Shown: positions 10,040 to 18,448, counted from the stretch's first letter. The stretch is 64,000 nt of DNA from Bacillota bacterium (GCA_033549065.1 JAWSUE010000004.1:62001-126000), one strand, 5' to 3'. A program made the numbers and translations. Notes: a model not told the origin generated them from the letters alone.

Positions 10040-11272
10040 TTATTTGCCTATTGGAATAAACATTCGCTCAACATTTTTTAATGAATCCAACTCCTGAAGG
10101 GGGTCACCATTAATAACCATAAGTGCCGGTTTCATGCCCCTGGCAATGGTCCCAATATTACTCCCGAGGCCAACAAGAGAAGCATTACCAGACGTCACTA
10201 TCTTTAATACTTCTCCTACCGGAATCCCGCTATCAACATAGAGCTTGATCTCTTCCAGTATAGCCTCTCCATGTTTAACGCCAGGTGCACCTGAGTCAGT
10301 TCCCATACCAAGGGGGACTCCCAATCTGAATGCAAGTTCAATTTTTTGGACCTGCTCTTCACATATTTTTTCTATTGTTTCAACTTCATCCATGCTCCAA
10401 TTTGAACGGTTCCAATTACGGGCCTGAGCAGCAACCGGAATTACCGTGGGTATCCAACTAACCTGCTTATCTGCCATCTTTTTTAGCGTTTCTGTTTTAA
10501 CAAAGTAGCCGTGTTCTACCGAATCTACTCCAGCCTGAACAGCCAACTCTACTGCTTCGTCTGAACTGGCATGGGCCATAGTTTTAAGCCCTTTTTTGTT
10601 TGCATAGCCAATAATGGCCTGCAACTCATCAAAGGGCATCAATTTACCTTCAACAGAACCATAAGAGTTAAAACTTACAACACCGGAAAGTACAATCTTT
10701 AACTGATCAATACCGGAATCTGAAAGTCTCTCGATTACAAAAGGGATTTCTTCAGGAGAATCGTAGCCATGACCCAGAAAAGAACCATAGCCTTCTTTTC
10801 TGCGTAAGGCTTCGCCAGTAGCAACAATTTGAGGTAAAACTTCTTTTCTTTTACTAAAATAATCCCTGAAATGAAGATTAAATCCCCTGCTATCCCCACC
10901 ATCCCTAACTACACCAACCCCAGCCCTGGCGGTATTCTCCAAAGCTTTGATAATATGAACCTTGAATCCTTCAGGGGTTCTCCACATTTCCAGCGCAGTA
11001 CTGAGACCATCGCCTCCCAGTGCCAGATGAACATGGGCATCAATTAATGACGGCATTAGAACCTGCCCTCTTTCTAAAGAAAACAGGTTGGGAGAATGGT
11101 AAACATGGACCGGTAATTTTTCATAGGAGATGGCTTGAAGTGAAGAAATTATACCATTTTCGATTTTAATAAGGATGTCTCTGGTCTGTAAAAGCTCACT
11201 ACCGACCAATGCTCCAGGTGCCCATATGTAAAGAGATGTATGTTTATCTATTGGGATAATCTCTGTCATCAA
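10040..11272 (-). CDS. Metal-dependent amidohydrolase (imidazolonepropionase/prolidase-like)
   Basis: 410-residue TIM-barrel hydrolase. Metal-binding features are in order: DAHVHL after the first barrel strand, a Lys in LKIVLSG that may be the carbamylated bridging residue, His residues in MAHASSDEA and SVEHGYF, and the metal Asp in GMGTDSGAPG. The C-terminal segment IARGMKPALMVINGDPL forms the small beta-sandwich seen in this family. Likely a cyclic amide, dipeptide or ester hydrolase; the substrate is not predictable. Start is TTG at 11272 or the adjacent ATG at 11269. The only Shine-Dalgarno (AGGA) is distant, so the start is uncertain. Confidence 0.85.
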   Translation of the reverse strand: MMTEIIPIDKHTSLYIWAPGALVGSELLQTRDILIKIENGIISSLQAISYEKLPVHVYHSPNLFSLERGQVLMPSLIDAHVHLALGGDGLSTALEMWRTPEGFKVHIIKALENTARAGVGVVRDGGDSRGFNLHFRDYFSKRKEVLPQIVATGEALRRKEGYGSFLGHGYDSPEEIPFVIERLSDSGIDQLKIVLSGVVSFNSYGSVEGKLMPFDELQAIIGYANKKGLKTMAHASSDEAVELAVQAGVDSVEHGYFVKTETLKKMADKQVSWIPTVIPVAAQARNWNRSNWSMDEVETIEKICEEQVQKIELAFRLGVPLGMGTDSGAPGVKHGEAILEEIKLYVDSGIPVGEVLKIVTSGNASLVGLGSNIGTIARGMKPALMVINGDPLQELDSLKNVERMFIPIGK

Positions 11273-11307
11273 TAAGCAACAGCTTCCTATCTGCTATAAA
11301 CATAAGG

Positions 11308-11499
11308 TTACTCCTGACCACGGCCGAGAAGGAGATAAATAACTGATCCAAAAATGATCACTGCTATGATCACGATCCAACCGGCTTTCGATATATACTT
11401 TACCTTCTTGCGCTGCATCAGATCGGTAATAGCAACAGCGATCAGCACCAGATTTATTACAAATATAATGGCGATGATCAATAGGGTGGAACCGGACAT
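11308..11499 (-). CDS. Small PLDc_N-type membrane protein
   Basis: 63 residues with two hydrophobic helices (about 5-25 and 38-57) separated by a basic loop, ITDLMQRKKVKYISKAGW, and ending YLLLGRG. This matches the short domain found at the N-terminus of cardiolipin synthases (PLDc_N), which also occurs as stand-alone small proteins. Start: ATG with GGAGGAGG about 10 nt upstream. Role unknown; it lacks any phospholipase catalytic domain. Confidence 0.72.
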   Translation of the reverse strand: MSGSTLLIIAIIFVINLVLIAVAITDLMQRKKVKYISKAGWIVIIAVIIFGSVIYLLLGRGQE

Positions 11500-11620
11500 A
11501 TCAGGAATTCCTCCTCCAATAACCTAATTAACCTATAAGACTCAGGTAACTTCTACAGTTAACCGCAGATAACCTTCCCCGTAAAGATACAATGAAAGAA
11601 GCTCTGCAGCTAAGAGATAA

Positions 11621-11660
11621 AAGCAGCGAAATCACCAGGGTAGGTTCATATTCGCTGCTT
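11621..11660 (-). terminator. Probable terminator after the 11704-12222 gene
   Basis: A perfect 10-bp inverted repeat (11621-11630 and 11651-11660, AAGCAGCGAA/TTCGCTGCTT) has a 20-nt loop and, on the minus strand, is followed by TTATC. It lies just after the stop codon of the membrane protein gene. The T-tract is weak, so termination is likely but not certain. Confidence 0.5.
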
Positions 11661-11703
11661 ACTTTTAATAGTATTATACAACAGGTTTTCAAATCATCCT
11701 GAG

Positions 11704-12222
11704 TCAGGATTCTTTTTTGCTTTTAGTGCTCTTGGCAATCATCCAGATGCCAACAACAATAAGACCAACGATCCATAAATAGTTCAGGTAACTCAGATAA
11801 TCAACCCAACGGCCTGATTCGGCAAAACCAATAAAACCGGCAAAGAGAAAAAGTCCTATAGCCGGGTATAAGGGCCAGAACCGTCCTCCATGATCGAGCT
11901 CTTTGAACCACATAGTGTGGACAAGCAAAACCGCAAAAAAACTTAATCCGAGAAGCAGAAAGAAATATGCTGCACTCACTACTCCGTCAGCCGGAGCTAC
12001 AGTGAGAGAAGCAAAGATACCAACTGCCAGCAGCACAGTTCCCGGAATTAGAAAACCGACATTCCCATATTCTTTTCGTCCGCCAAGTAAAACATAGGTT
12101 GCAATAAATCCCAGGGCAAGCATGAATAGAAAAATCTGTCCGGGTATTACACCTAATTGGCTTAGTAACAAGACAATACCTGCAACTATTAAAATAATAC
12201 CGCCTTTTACCGATTTACTCAT
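11704..12222 (-). CDS. Polytopic membrane protein downstream of a two-component system
   Basis: 172 residues with about five hydrophobic helices and almost no soluble part. It begins MSKSVKGGIILIVAGIVLLL, which recalls the helical N-terminus of LiaF/DUF5668 proteins. The start is the ATG at 12222, 9 nt after GGAG; an upstream TTG overlaps the ribosome binding site. It follows the NarL-type response regulator gene, from which it is separated by 146 bp holding a promoter-like sequence and a palindrome. That position suggests control by, or a role in, the same envelope-stress type circuit; this is inference. Confidence 0.7.
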   Translation of the reverse strand: MSKSVKGGIILIVAGIVLLLSQLGVIPGQIFLFMLALGFIATYVLLGGRKEYGNVGFLIPGTVLLAVGIFASLTVAPADGVVSAAYFFLLLGLSFFAVLLVHTMWFKELDHGGRFWPLYPAIGLFLFAGFIGFAESGRWVDYLSYLNYLWIVGLIVVGIWMIAKSTKSKKES

Positions 12223-12252
12223 TTCCAATCTCTCCTTTAGGGCTTGTTTTTC

Positions 12253-12315
12253 TATATAATAATCCCTGAATCTTCAGCAAAACAGTAACTGCGGTCATTA
12301 AATAGTCACTGACTA
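12253..12315 (-). promoter_or_regulatory. Promoter and palindromic operator candidate before the 12222 membrane gene
   Basis: On the minus strand a -35-like TTGCTG (12275-12280) and a -10-like TATATA (12253-12258) are 16 bp apart. About 28 bp upstream of the -35 lies a perfect palindrome, TAGTCA-C-TGACTA (12303-12315), inside a wider imperfect inverted repeat. The position, near -64, suits a NarL/LuxR-type activator, and the regulator gene is next door. Seen in sequence; the regulator assignment is inference. Confidence 0.42.
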
Positions 12316-12368
12316 ATATTACTGCAGTCATGTTTGTATTAGACGAAACAAAGAAGAAATTCTTTTAT

Positions 12369-13028
12369 CTAGATCAGGTATTTATTCAGGGCCAGCAGTA
12401 CTGCCTGCGTACGGTCGTTGGTTCCGAGTTTGCTGTAGATTACACTAACCTGGTTTTTCACAGTTCCTTCGCTTAAAAAAAGCTTGGACGCTATATCACT
12501 GTTGTTTAATCCATCAGCCATTAAGCTGAGTATCTCTTTTTCTCGCTTGGTTAATAAATCATTTTCCAATGCAGTAACTTTTGCTGTATCAATTTTTTCA
12601 GAACCAGCAGCCCTGCCAACTAGCTTGGCAGCAATCTCGGGCTGGAGCATTATATTGCCCTTGTGAGTTACCCTGATTGTTTCAAAAAGTTTTTCCGATG
12701 GTAAATCTTTGAGCAAAAATGTTTTTGCCCCGGCCTGCATAGCTTTGATTATCAGTTCGTCATCATCGAAGGTTGTCAGGATAATAACTTTTGTATCAGG
12801 GCACTCTTCAGCTATATACCTGGTTGCTTCAACACCGTCCATTTCGGGCATCCGGATATCCATCAGGACTATATCCGGCCCTAGCTGTCGACATAAGTTA
12901 AGCGCTTCCCTGCCATTCGCAGCTGTGCCAAGAGTAGTCAGATCTTCCTCCAGATCAATGATAGTCTGCAGACCTTCCCGCATCAGCTGTTGATCATCAG
13001 CAACTATAATTTTTATCTTACCTCTCAT
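12369..13028 (-). CDS. NarL/LuxR-family response regulator
   Basis: 219 residues. The N-terminal receiver domain has the acidic pair DD (11-12), phospho-acceptor Asp57 in LMDIRMPEMDG, Thr in ILTTFDD and Lys in FLLKD. The C-terminal LuxR helix-turn-helix is clear (LTKREKEILSLMADGLNNSD, then SEGTVKNQVSVIYSKL). Its gene overlaps the kinase gene by 4 bp (ATGA), so the two are translationally coupled partners. It probably activates an envelope-related target; the palindrome before the neighbouring membrane gene is a candidate site. Confidence 0.94.
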   Translation of the reverse strand: MRGKIKIIVADDQQLMREGLQTIIDLEEDLTTLGTAANGREALNLCRQLGPDIVLMDIRMPEMDGVEATRYIAEECPDTKVIILTTFDDDELIIKAMQAGAKTFLLKDLPSEKLFETIRVTHKGNIMLQPEIAAKLVGRAAGSEKIDTAKVTALENDLLTKREKEILSLMADGLNNSDIASKLFLSEGTVKNQVSVIYSKLGTNDRTQAVLLALNKYLI

Positions 13029-14209
13029 ACCTTGAAATCCTCCAGTAACATTCGAACCAAAAACCCTTGAGGCTGTAAATTCGTAAAAGAAACATCGCCA
13101 CCGATTGTTGCCGCCCGTTCACGAATTCCCTGCAGTCCGTATCCTTCTTGCAACTCTGTGTTTCCCTTTCCGTTATCTTCAATTTCGAGCAGTAGTTTCC
13201 GTTCCAGTTGCTGTAAGTTAATCTTTATAGTTGAAGCCTGTCCGTGGCGAATACCATTCGTAATGCTTTCCTGGGCAATTCTGTAAATAACAAGTTCAAC
13301 ATTCTCTGGCAATTCAATTCCGTCTTCGATATTTAACAGTATTGAAACTCCACTTCCTTCATAATCACGGATCAAGCCCTTCAGGGCATCTGGGAAGCCC
13401 AGCGTTTCAACAGGATCTGAACGTAATGACTTTACGGTCAGGCGCACTTCTTCAAGTCCCTTTCGGGCCTGCTCCTGGCTTTTCTTCAACTCATCAAGGG
13501 CTTTTTGTGGCTCCCGGATTACCAGCTTCTTCCCTGCCTCAAGGGTGACAATTATCGCCGTCAGCGTATGAGCCAGAGTATCATGAAGCTCCCGTGCAAT
13601 ACGGGTCCTTTCTTCAACAGCAGCAAGTTGTTCTCGTTCTTTGCTCACTTCCATAAGCTTCAGGTATGCTTTCTCAAGGTCTGCACGGGAGCGATCCAGC
13701 TGTTCCAGGGCTGCTTCAGCTCGCTCCCGTTCTTCGGTTTGCCTTCTGGCAAGGTAGCTGACAGCATAGGCAAAAAGAAAGAAGAGTGCATTGATCATAA
13801 TTACTGCCATATTATCCCAATTTAAGGTGTTCCTCCAGTAAAATCCGGCTGCACTGACAGCAATGAACCCGGTGATCGCAAAAATAAAAATATATTCTCC
13901 CGTGGGGCTTTTGTAAGCCAGGAGACTTTCGGCAATTAAAATAATCAGTAAAATGCCACCGACAGAAGTCCCATCCATGAATATAAAGATATAAGCTGCC
14001 AGGAGCTGTATGTATAGACTGGGGATACTATATGCTGGATACTTATTATCAAGGTAAAAAGTCCTGATATTGTCAAGTGTAAATATAATCAAAAACGGCA
14101 GAAAGGGACCCTTAAAAGATATCCCTTCAGTAATTACCGAAACCCAGAGGACTGCCGTGTATCCTCCATATTTGCCCAAGTTCAAAATCAGGCCAGTTTT
14201 TCGATCCAT
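13025..14209 (-). CDS. Sensor histidine kinase, HisKA_3 type (LiaS/DesK-like)
   Basis: 394 residues. The first ~150 form about six hydrophobic helices with short loops, so there is no large extracellular sensor. A coiled coil (about 155-195) leads to the dimerisation/phospho-acceptor box EERTRIARELHDTLAHTLTA, where the His of ELHD is phosphorylated. The HATPase domain shows ESITNGIRHG (N box), IEDNGKG (G1) and GYGLQGIRERA (G2). Partner of the response regulator that overlaps its 3' end. Start: ATG, AGGAG 6 nt upstream. Membrane stress or a lipid-phase signal is a reasonable guess given the fold. Confidence 0.93.
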   Translation of the reverse strand: MDRKTGLILNLGKYGGYTAVLWVSVITEGISFKGPFLPFLIIFTLDNIRTFYLDNKYPAYSIPSLYIQLLAAYIFIFMDGTSVGGILLIILIAESLLAYKSPTGEYIFIFAITGFIAVSAAGFYWRNTLNWDNMAVIMINALFFLFAYAVSYLARRQTEERERAEAALEQLDRSRADLEKAYLKLMEVSKEREQLAAVEERTRIARELHDTLAHTLTAIIVTLEAGKKLVIREPQKALDELKKSQEQARKGLEEVRLTVKSLRSDPVETLGFPDALKGLIRDYEGSGVSILLNIEDGIELPENVELVIYRIAQESITNGIRHGQASTIKINLQQLERKLLLEIEDNGKGNTELQEGYGLQGIRERAATIGGDVSFTNLQPQGFLVRMLLEDFKV

Positions 14210-14260
14210 TTATTACTCCTGTTAATATCAGAAATTGCTGCAAAATTGCACTTCAAACCC

Positions 14261-14334
14261 ATTATAGCACAGTGATTGCTCCATAATGAAACGTTTCAAA
14301 AAAGTTTGACTTTTACAGCATAAAATGGCATAAT
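14261..14334. promoter_or_regulatory. Divergent promoter region with TGAAACGTTTCA palindrome
   Basis: Two promoters point away from each other. On the plus strand TTGACT (14306-14311) and CATAAT (14329-14334) have a 17-bp spacer and drive the riboswitch gene. On the minus strand an extended -10 (TGCTATAAT, with TATAAT at 14261-14266) precedes the histidine kinase. Between them lies a perfect 12-bp palindrome, TGAAACGTTTCA (14287-14298), 8 bp upstream of the plus -35. It resembles operators of LacI-family regulators; no such regulator is in the window. Confidence 0.65.
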
Positions 14335-14340
14335 GTTAAT

Positions 14341-14440
14341 ATTCAGGAATGAAAAGGCAAAACTGCTGAAAAGTGGCGACGCAAAACTACAGGGGCTAAG
14401 AGCATTTTTATGCTGATGCCAGCCAGCTGCCGGTTTGAAT
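14341..14440 (+). ncRNA. Cyclic di-GMP-I (GEMM-I) riboswitch
   Basis: The leader of the metalloprotease gene matches the c-di-GMP-I riboswitch. Key conserved pieces appear in order: GGCAAA, a short hairpin closed by a GAAA tetraloop, the invariant GACGCAAA, then GGGGCTAAG, a hairpin AGCAT-TTTT-ATGCT, and the tetraloop-receptor side GATGCCAGCCAG leading to TGCC. The outer P1 helix can form from ATTCA (14341-14345) and TGAAT (14436-14440). It begins close to the predicted transcription start. Binding of c-di-GMP should control the downstream terminator; whether the ligand switches expression on or off cannot be read with certainty. Confidence 0.88.
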
Positions 14441-14481
14441 AGCAATAAACCGGTCCCGTCTGGAAATTAGGCGGGTTTTTT
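14430..14481 (+). terminator. Riboswitch expression platform with intrinsic terminator
   Basis: Two hairpins follow the aptamer. The first pairs CCGGTTT (14430-14436) with AAACCGG (14447-14453); its left arm overlaps the 3' strand of aptamer helix P1, so the two structures compete. The second pairs CCCGTCT (14455-14461) with AGGCGGG (14469-14475) and is followed by six T (14476-14481), a standard intrinsic terminator lying before the metalloprotease start codon. Confidence 0.78.
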
Positions 14482-14523
14482 GGTCTTTTCTATGATGGTC
14501 TGATCCTCTCATGGAGGATGCAT

Positions 14524-17355
14524 ATGTTTAATAAGAATCAAAAAAAGCAATATTTACTTGCTGCTTTGCTGGCCATTTTAATTACATTTGGTCCGGCCGG
14601 GATGGCTCATGCTGTAATGGTCGAACTGAGTCTGGAAGAACTCTCAACTGAGGCTGACTCTGTAATATTGGGAACGGTTGAAGAAATATCGAGCCAGTGG
14701 AATGAGGATTATACCAGCATATACAGTACTGTAACTGTTATTGTGGAAGAATTAATAAGTGGCGTAACCACTGGTAATACTGTAAGTATAATTGTTCCCG
14801 GTGGAAATGTTGATGGAATTACCCAGTTTGTATCGGATAATCCAAATTTCAAACCGGGAGAAACAGCGGTTTTTTTCCTCAATGAACGCCCCGGACAAAT
14901 ACTACCGCGCAGGCAGATCCAGCCAAAGACATACGATGTTTTTGGAAGTTTCCAGGGTAAGTTTGAAGTAAAAGGCAATAAATCCAGGGGCATCCCGGTA
15001 GAAATATTAAAAGAAGAGATCAAAACGATAGCTGTCAAAGGGCATTCACAGCTAAATCTTGATCTGACTGAAGTAGAAACCGACTATGTAAATGGCTACG
15101 ATTATACCTATAGCGGTGTGCGCTGGCCGGGATCTTCACCGGTAGTTCCTTACAAAATAAATGCATCTACGAGTGATCGGAATCAACATATCCAGGCTGC
15201 CGCAGGCACCTGGAATAATGCCGGTGCAAACTTTACCTTCAGGTATGACGGAACACACTCACGCATTGGTTTAGCATCAAAAAATAATATAAACGAAATA
15301 CTCTGGGGCGATCTTAATACGGGCGCCCTGGCTACCGCTACAATCTGGTACGATCAGAATAAGCGGATATTGGAAACGGATATCGTGTTCAATACCAGGT
15401 ATAGTTGGTATACAAATGGCTATGCTTATTATGATGTCCAGACCGTTGCTCTCCACGAGCTTGGCCATTGGCTCTGCCTGGAGCATTCTTCAGTGGAAGG
15501 ATCAATTATGTACTACAGAATGACCGGCCTGCAGCGGTACCTGCATGAAGTTGATATTGCGGGCATACACCATATTTATGGAACTTCAGGTACGGTTATC
15601 GAAAACAATGACAATTTTGCCGACCGTTATCTGATCAACGGCTTGAGCGGGCAAACAACAGGTACGAATATCAATTCTACCAGTGAACCTGGAGAACCAA
15701 TCCACGCCAGGTCAGGAGGAGGCCGTTCCGTTTGGTGGGAATGGGTTGCCCCGCAGTCAGGTTTTGCAGAAATCACAACTTTTGGCAGCAACTATGATAC
15801 TGTACTGGCTGTATATACCGGCAATACTGTATCAAGTTTAACTGAAATTGCTTCAAATGATGATTATGGTGGAACCCGTCAGAGCAGGGTCGGCTTCAAT
15901 GCCAATAGTGGAAATAGCTACAAGATTGCTGTTGACGGATGGTTGGGCGCTACCGGGAATATCGTTTTGAACTGGCAGTTATCGCCTATTGACTGTGCCA
16001 TTTCTGTCCCCCCCCTTCCTTCAGGACCTGACAGCGGTTTTACAGAGACAACTTATATCTATAGCATAGAAACTGGTGCCTCCTGCTCAAACAGCCACCC
16101 TGTTGAATACCGATTTGACTGGGGAGACGACAGATATTCCGGTTGGAGCAGTTCGCTGAGTTCAGAAATAATATGGAGCGTTCCGGGCACCTATCAGGTC
16201 CGCTCACAAGCTCGCTGTGCAACTGAAACAACTAAGCTATCTTCATGGTCAGCTGGAAAGGAAGTCACGATTACAGTTGAACCTGTTGAGTACAGTTTGC
16301 TGGTTTCCATTGAAGGAGAAGGCATGACAGATCCCCTTCCCGGCACATATAGATATGAAGAAAATACCTTAGTAAATTTATCTGCAACAGCAGATCAAAA
16401 TTGGACCTTTGATAAATGGATTATCGATGACGAAGAAACTAGTGAATCGGCACTGCTTATCAATATGGATAGTGATATAACAGCAACTGCAGTATTCATA
16501 GAAAATCCTGATTCAGTCGGCCAAAACCCGGACAATCCCAATCCCGAAGAACCTGAAGGGCCCGAAGAATATGTACTGACAATACAAATAATCGGTCAGG
16601 GTATTACAGAACCTGCTGCCGGAACATATACTGTTGAAGAAGGCAGTGAAATTAGCCTCAATGCAATCGAAGTGGATAACTGGCATTTCCAGAAATGGGT
16701 TATTAATGATGTTGAAGATACAGCACTTTCTGTAACAATCGATATAGATGAAGATACAGATGTAACAGCTATTTTTAACGAAGATTTGCTCGATGAGCCG
16801 TTACCGAGCCCAACTCCCACGCCAGTTCCCAGCCCTGAGCCGACACCGCAATCACCATCTCAGCCAACAACGAATCCTCCAGTATCATATCCACCGACAT
16901 CCAATCCACCCGTCGTGTCTGCACCTGCACCTGCCAATTTATTTTCACTGACAGTTGTCGTTAAAGGGAATGGAACCACCAACCCTGCACCGGGATTATA
17001 TACATACAACCAGGATGACAAGCTAGAATTAACTGCTAAACCGGATGCAGGGTGGAGGTTTGACCGGTGGCAGATCGGTAACAGCACTATTAAAGATATT
17101 AAAGTAAGGGTAACTATCAATGAAAATAAAACTGCTATTGCATATTTCATGATGTTAGGAAAAGGAGACTTAACCGGTGATGGCAAGGTAACCGTAAATG
17201 ATGTTGCGCTGGTAGCCCGTTATGTAGTAGGCTTAGCAATCCTTGATGAAGCTCAGCAAATAAATGCCGATGTGAACGGCGACGGGCTTATTAATGTTCT
17301 TGATATAGCTTTACTTATGCGTTTTTCTCTTGGTTTGATTGATACTTTTCAATAG
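14524..17355 (+). CDS. Secreted matrixin-like metalloprotease with InlB-like repeats and dockerin
   Basis: 943 residues. A Sec signal peptide (about 1-30, ending AHA) is followed by an N-terminal domain of unknown type (about 35-175). The zinc protease core has HELGHWLCLEH at 311-321 and a Met-turn (SIMYYRM, Met329), as in M10-like metzincins. Next come a beta-sandwich domain (about 365-490), a PKD-like segment with Cys pairs (490-585), three InlB-type repeats (about 589-660, 682-755, 805-875) and a Pro-rich linker. A type-I dockerin with two calcium loops (DLTGDGKVTVND and DVNGDGLINVLD) ends the protein. The start ATG at 14524 is 6 nt after GGAGG; the ATG at 14518 touches the ribosome binding site. 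Oddity: Cys replaces the usual Gly in HExxHxxGxxH. Expression is probably set by c-di-GMP through the riboswitch. Confidence 0.87.
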   Translation: MFNKNQKKQYLLAALLAILITFGPAGMAHAVMVELSLEELSTEADSVILGTVEEISSQWNEDYTSIYSTVTVIVEELISGVTTGNTVSIIVPGGNVDGITQFVSDNPNFKPGETAVFFLNERPGQILPRRQIQPKTYDVFGSFQGKFEVKGNKSRGIPVEILKEEIKTIAVKGHSQLNLDLTEVETDYVNGYDYTYSGVRWPGSSPVVPYKINASTSDRNQHIQAAAGTWNNAGANFTFRYDGTHSRIGLASKNNINEILWGDLNTGALATATIWYDQNKRILETDIVFNTRYSWYTNGYAYYDVQTVALHELGHWLCLEHSSVEGSIMYYRMTGLQRYLHEVDIAGIHHIYGTSGTVIENNDNFADRYLINGLSGQTTGTNINSTSEPGEPIHARSGGGRSVWWEWVAPQSGFAEITTFGSNYDTVLAVYTGNTVSSLTEIASNDDYGGTRQSRVGFNANSGNSYKIAVDGWLGATGNIVLNWQLSPIDCAISVPPLPSGPDSGFTETTYIYSIETGASCSNSHPVEYRFDWGDDRYSGWSSSLSSEIIWSVPGTYQVRSQARCATETTKLSSWSAGKEVTITVEPVEYSLLVSIEGEGMTDPLPGTYRYEENTLVNLSATADQNWTFDKWIIDDEETSESALLINMDSDITATAVFIENPDSVGQNPDNPNPEEPEGPEEYVLTIQIIGQGITEPAAGTYTVEEGSEISLNAIEVDNWHFQKWVINDVEDTALSVTIDIDEDTDVTAIFNEDLLDEPLPSPTPTPVPSPEPTPQSPSQPTTNPPVSYPPTSNPPVVSAPAPANLFSLTVVVKGNGTTNPAPGLYTYNQDDKLELTAKPDAGWRFDRWQIGNSTIKDIKVRVTINENKTAIAYFMMLGKGDLTGDGKVTVNDVALVARYVVGLAILDEAQQINADVNGDGLINVLDIALLMRFSLGLIDTFQ

Positions 17356-17401
17356 CAAACCCCTTCATGCACTGCCCACTAAATTAATTCCGGCAAGAAA
17401 A

Positions 17402-17410
17402 TGCTATAAT
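17402..17410 (+). promoter_or_regulatory. Extended -10 promoter for the deacetylase gene
   Basis: TGCTATAAT (TGn plus TATAAT at 17405-17410) is a strong extended -10 element. No good -35 is present, as is usual for this promoter class. It lies 37 bp before the chosen start of the deacetylase and would free that gene from the riboswitch-controlled transcript. Confidence 0.5.
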
Positions 17411-17446
17411 ATGATTAATCACAAGTACTGCAGGCTTTATCGCCTT

Positions 17447-18349
17447 ATGGAGAGGATTAGGCTGTATAAAAAATTTTTGTACATGTTAATCTTATTGCTA
17501 ATTCCTGCAATTTGTTTCTTCACAACCAGCTGCAGTAAATTACCAATCAGTGAAACACTACCAGAAATCCAAACTGAACTCTTGACATCACCAGGTGAAC
17601 AAAATATAGGAGTCAGCCCAATGCCTGATGTATCTGAGCAGGAACCAGTTCAGGATCAGATCTTAAGAAATGAATTTTTGGATTCAATTTTAATTGAATT
17701 TAAGGAGACGGTAGAAAATCAGGCCCGTAAATTTCCTGAATGCTTTTATTTACATTCACCATCGAACAAGAAGCAAATAGCCCTTACCTTTGATGATGGC
17801 CCCGATGGCAGGTATACACCGGGGATACTGGACGTTTTAAAAGAGTGTAATGTTAAAGCGACATTCTTCCTCCTGGGACAAAATATGGAGCTTAATCCGG
17901 AAATGACCAAACGTATTGTCGATGAAGGACATGCTGTTGGTAATCACAGCTATTCCCACCCGGATTTCAGATATCTCAAAGTAGAGGAAGCGCATCAAAA
18001 GCAGGTAATTAAAACCCAGCAAATATTTGAAGAAATTTTAGGATTCAGGCCAGCCTATTTTCGTCCCCCTTACGGGGTTGTAACAGACGAACAGATCAAG
18101 GTGCTGTGTGAAGAAAGCATGATTATTGTTAACTGGTCAATTGAAACTTTTGACTGGTCAGATACCCAGAACAGCCCTGGAAAAATCCTCGATCGAATCA
18201 AGCGATATCACCATGAAGGTGCTGTTATATTAATGCATTCGGCGGGTGGAGATCGAAGCAATACAATCACGGTTTTACCAGAACTTATTGAATTTCTGCA
18301 GAATGAAGGTTATGAGTTTGTAACGATAGATAGGATGTTTAATAAATAG
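17447..18349 (+). CDS. Polysaccharide deacetylase (NodB domain) lipoprotein
   Basis: About 300 residues, using the ATG at 17447. The N-terminus is a hydrophobic signal ending FTTSC, a likely lipobox. The NodB domain fills the C-terminal two thirds with all main motifs: TFDDGP (metal-binding Asp), HSYSH (zinc His pair), RPPYG, ETFDWSD and LMHSAG. Such enzymes remove acetyl groups from N-acetylglucosamine in peptidoglycan or other glycans at the cell surface. The ribosome binding site is weak, so the start is uncertain; in-frame ATGs exist upstream. It follows the metalloprotease gene by about 90 bp but has its own extended -10 promoter. Confidence 0.88.
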   Translation: MERIRLYKKFLYMLILLLIPAICFFTTSCSKLPISETLPEIQTELLTSPGEQNIGVSPMPDVSEQEPVQDQILRNEFLDSILIEFKETVENQARKFPECFYLHSPSNKKQIALTFDDGPDGRYTPGILDVLKECNVKATFFLLGQNMELNPEMTKRIVDEGHAVGNHSYSHPDFRYLKVEEAHQKQVIKTQQIFEEILGFRPAYFRPPYGVVTDEQIKVLCEESMIIVNWSIETFDWSDTQNSPGKILDRIKRYHHEGAVILMHSAGGDRSNTITVLPELIEFLQNEGYEFVTIDRMFNK

Positions 18350-18373
18350 GAAAGCACATCCATACATATCACC

Positions 18374-18448
18374 TGGTGGGGACGAGAGGTATTGAACCTC
18401 CGACCTCTTGAATGTGAATCAAGCGCTCTCCCGCTGAGCTACGTCCCC
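18374..18448 (-). tRNA. tRNA-Val (anticodon CAC)
   Basis: Full cloverleaf on the minus strand. The acceptor stem GGGGACG pairs with CGTCCCC; the D arm is GCTC...GAGC. The anticodon stem CTTGA/TCAAG carries loop TTCACAT, giving anticodon CAC, which reads GTG (Val). The T loop is TTCAATA and the CCA end is encoded. 75 nt, stands alone. Confidence 0.95.

Noticed and set aside
11499-11704. 6S RNA or another small RNA
   Set aside because: One simple hairpin after a coding end is better explained as a terminator; no 6S-like central bulge is present.
14209-14524. Small plus-strand gene in the riboswitch leader
   Set aside because: No frame with a ribosome binding site was seen; the conserved aptamer and terminator explain the sequence.
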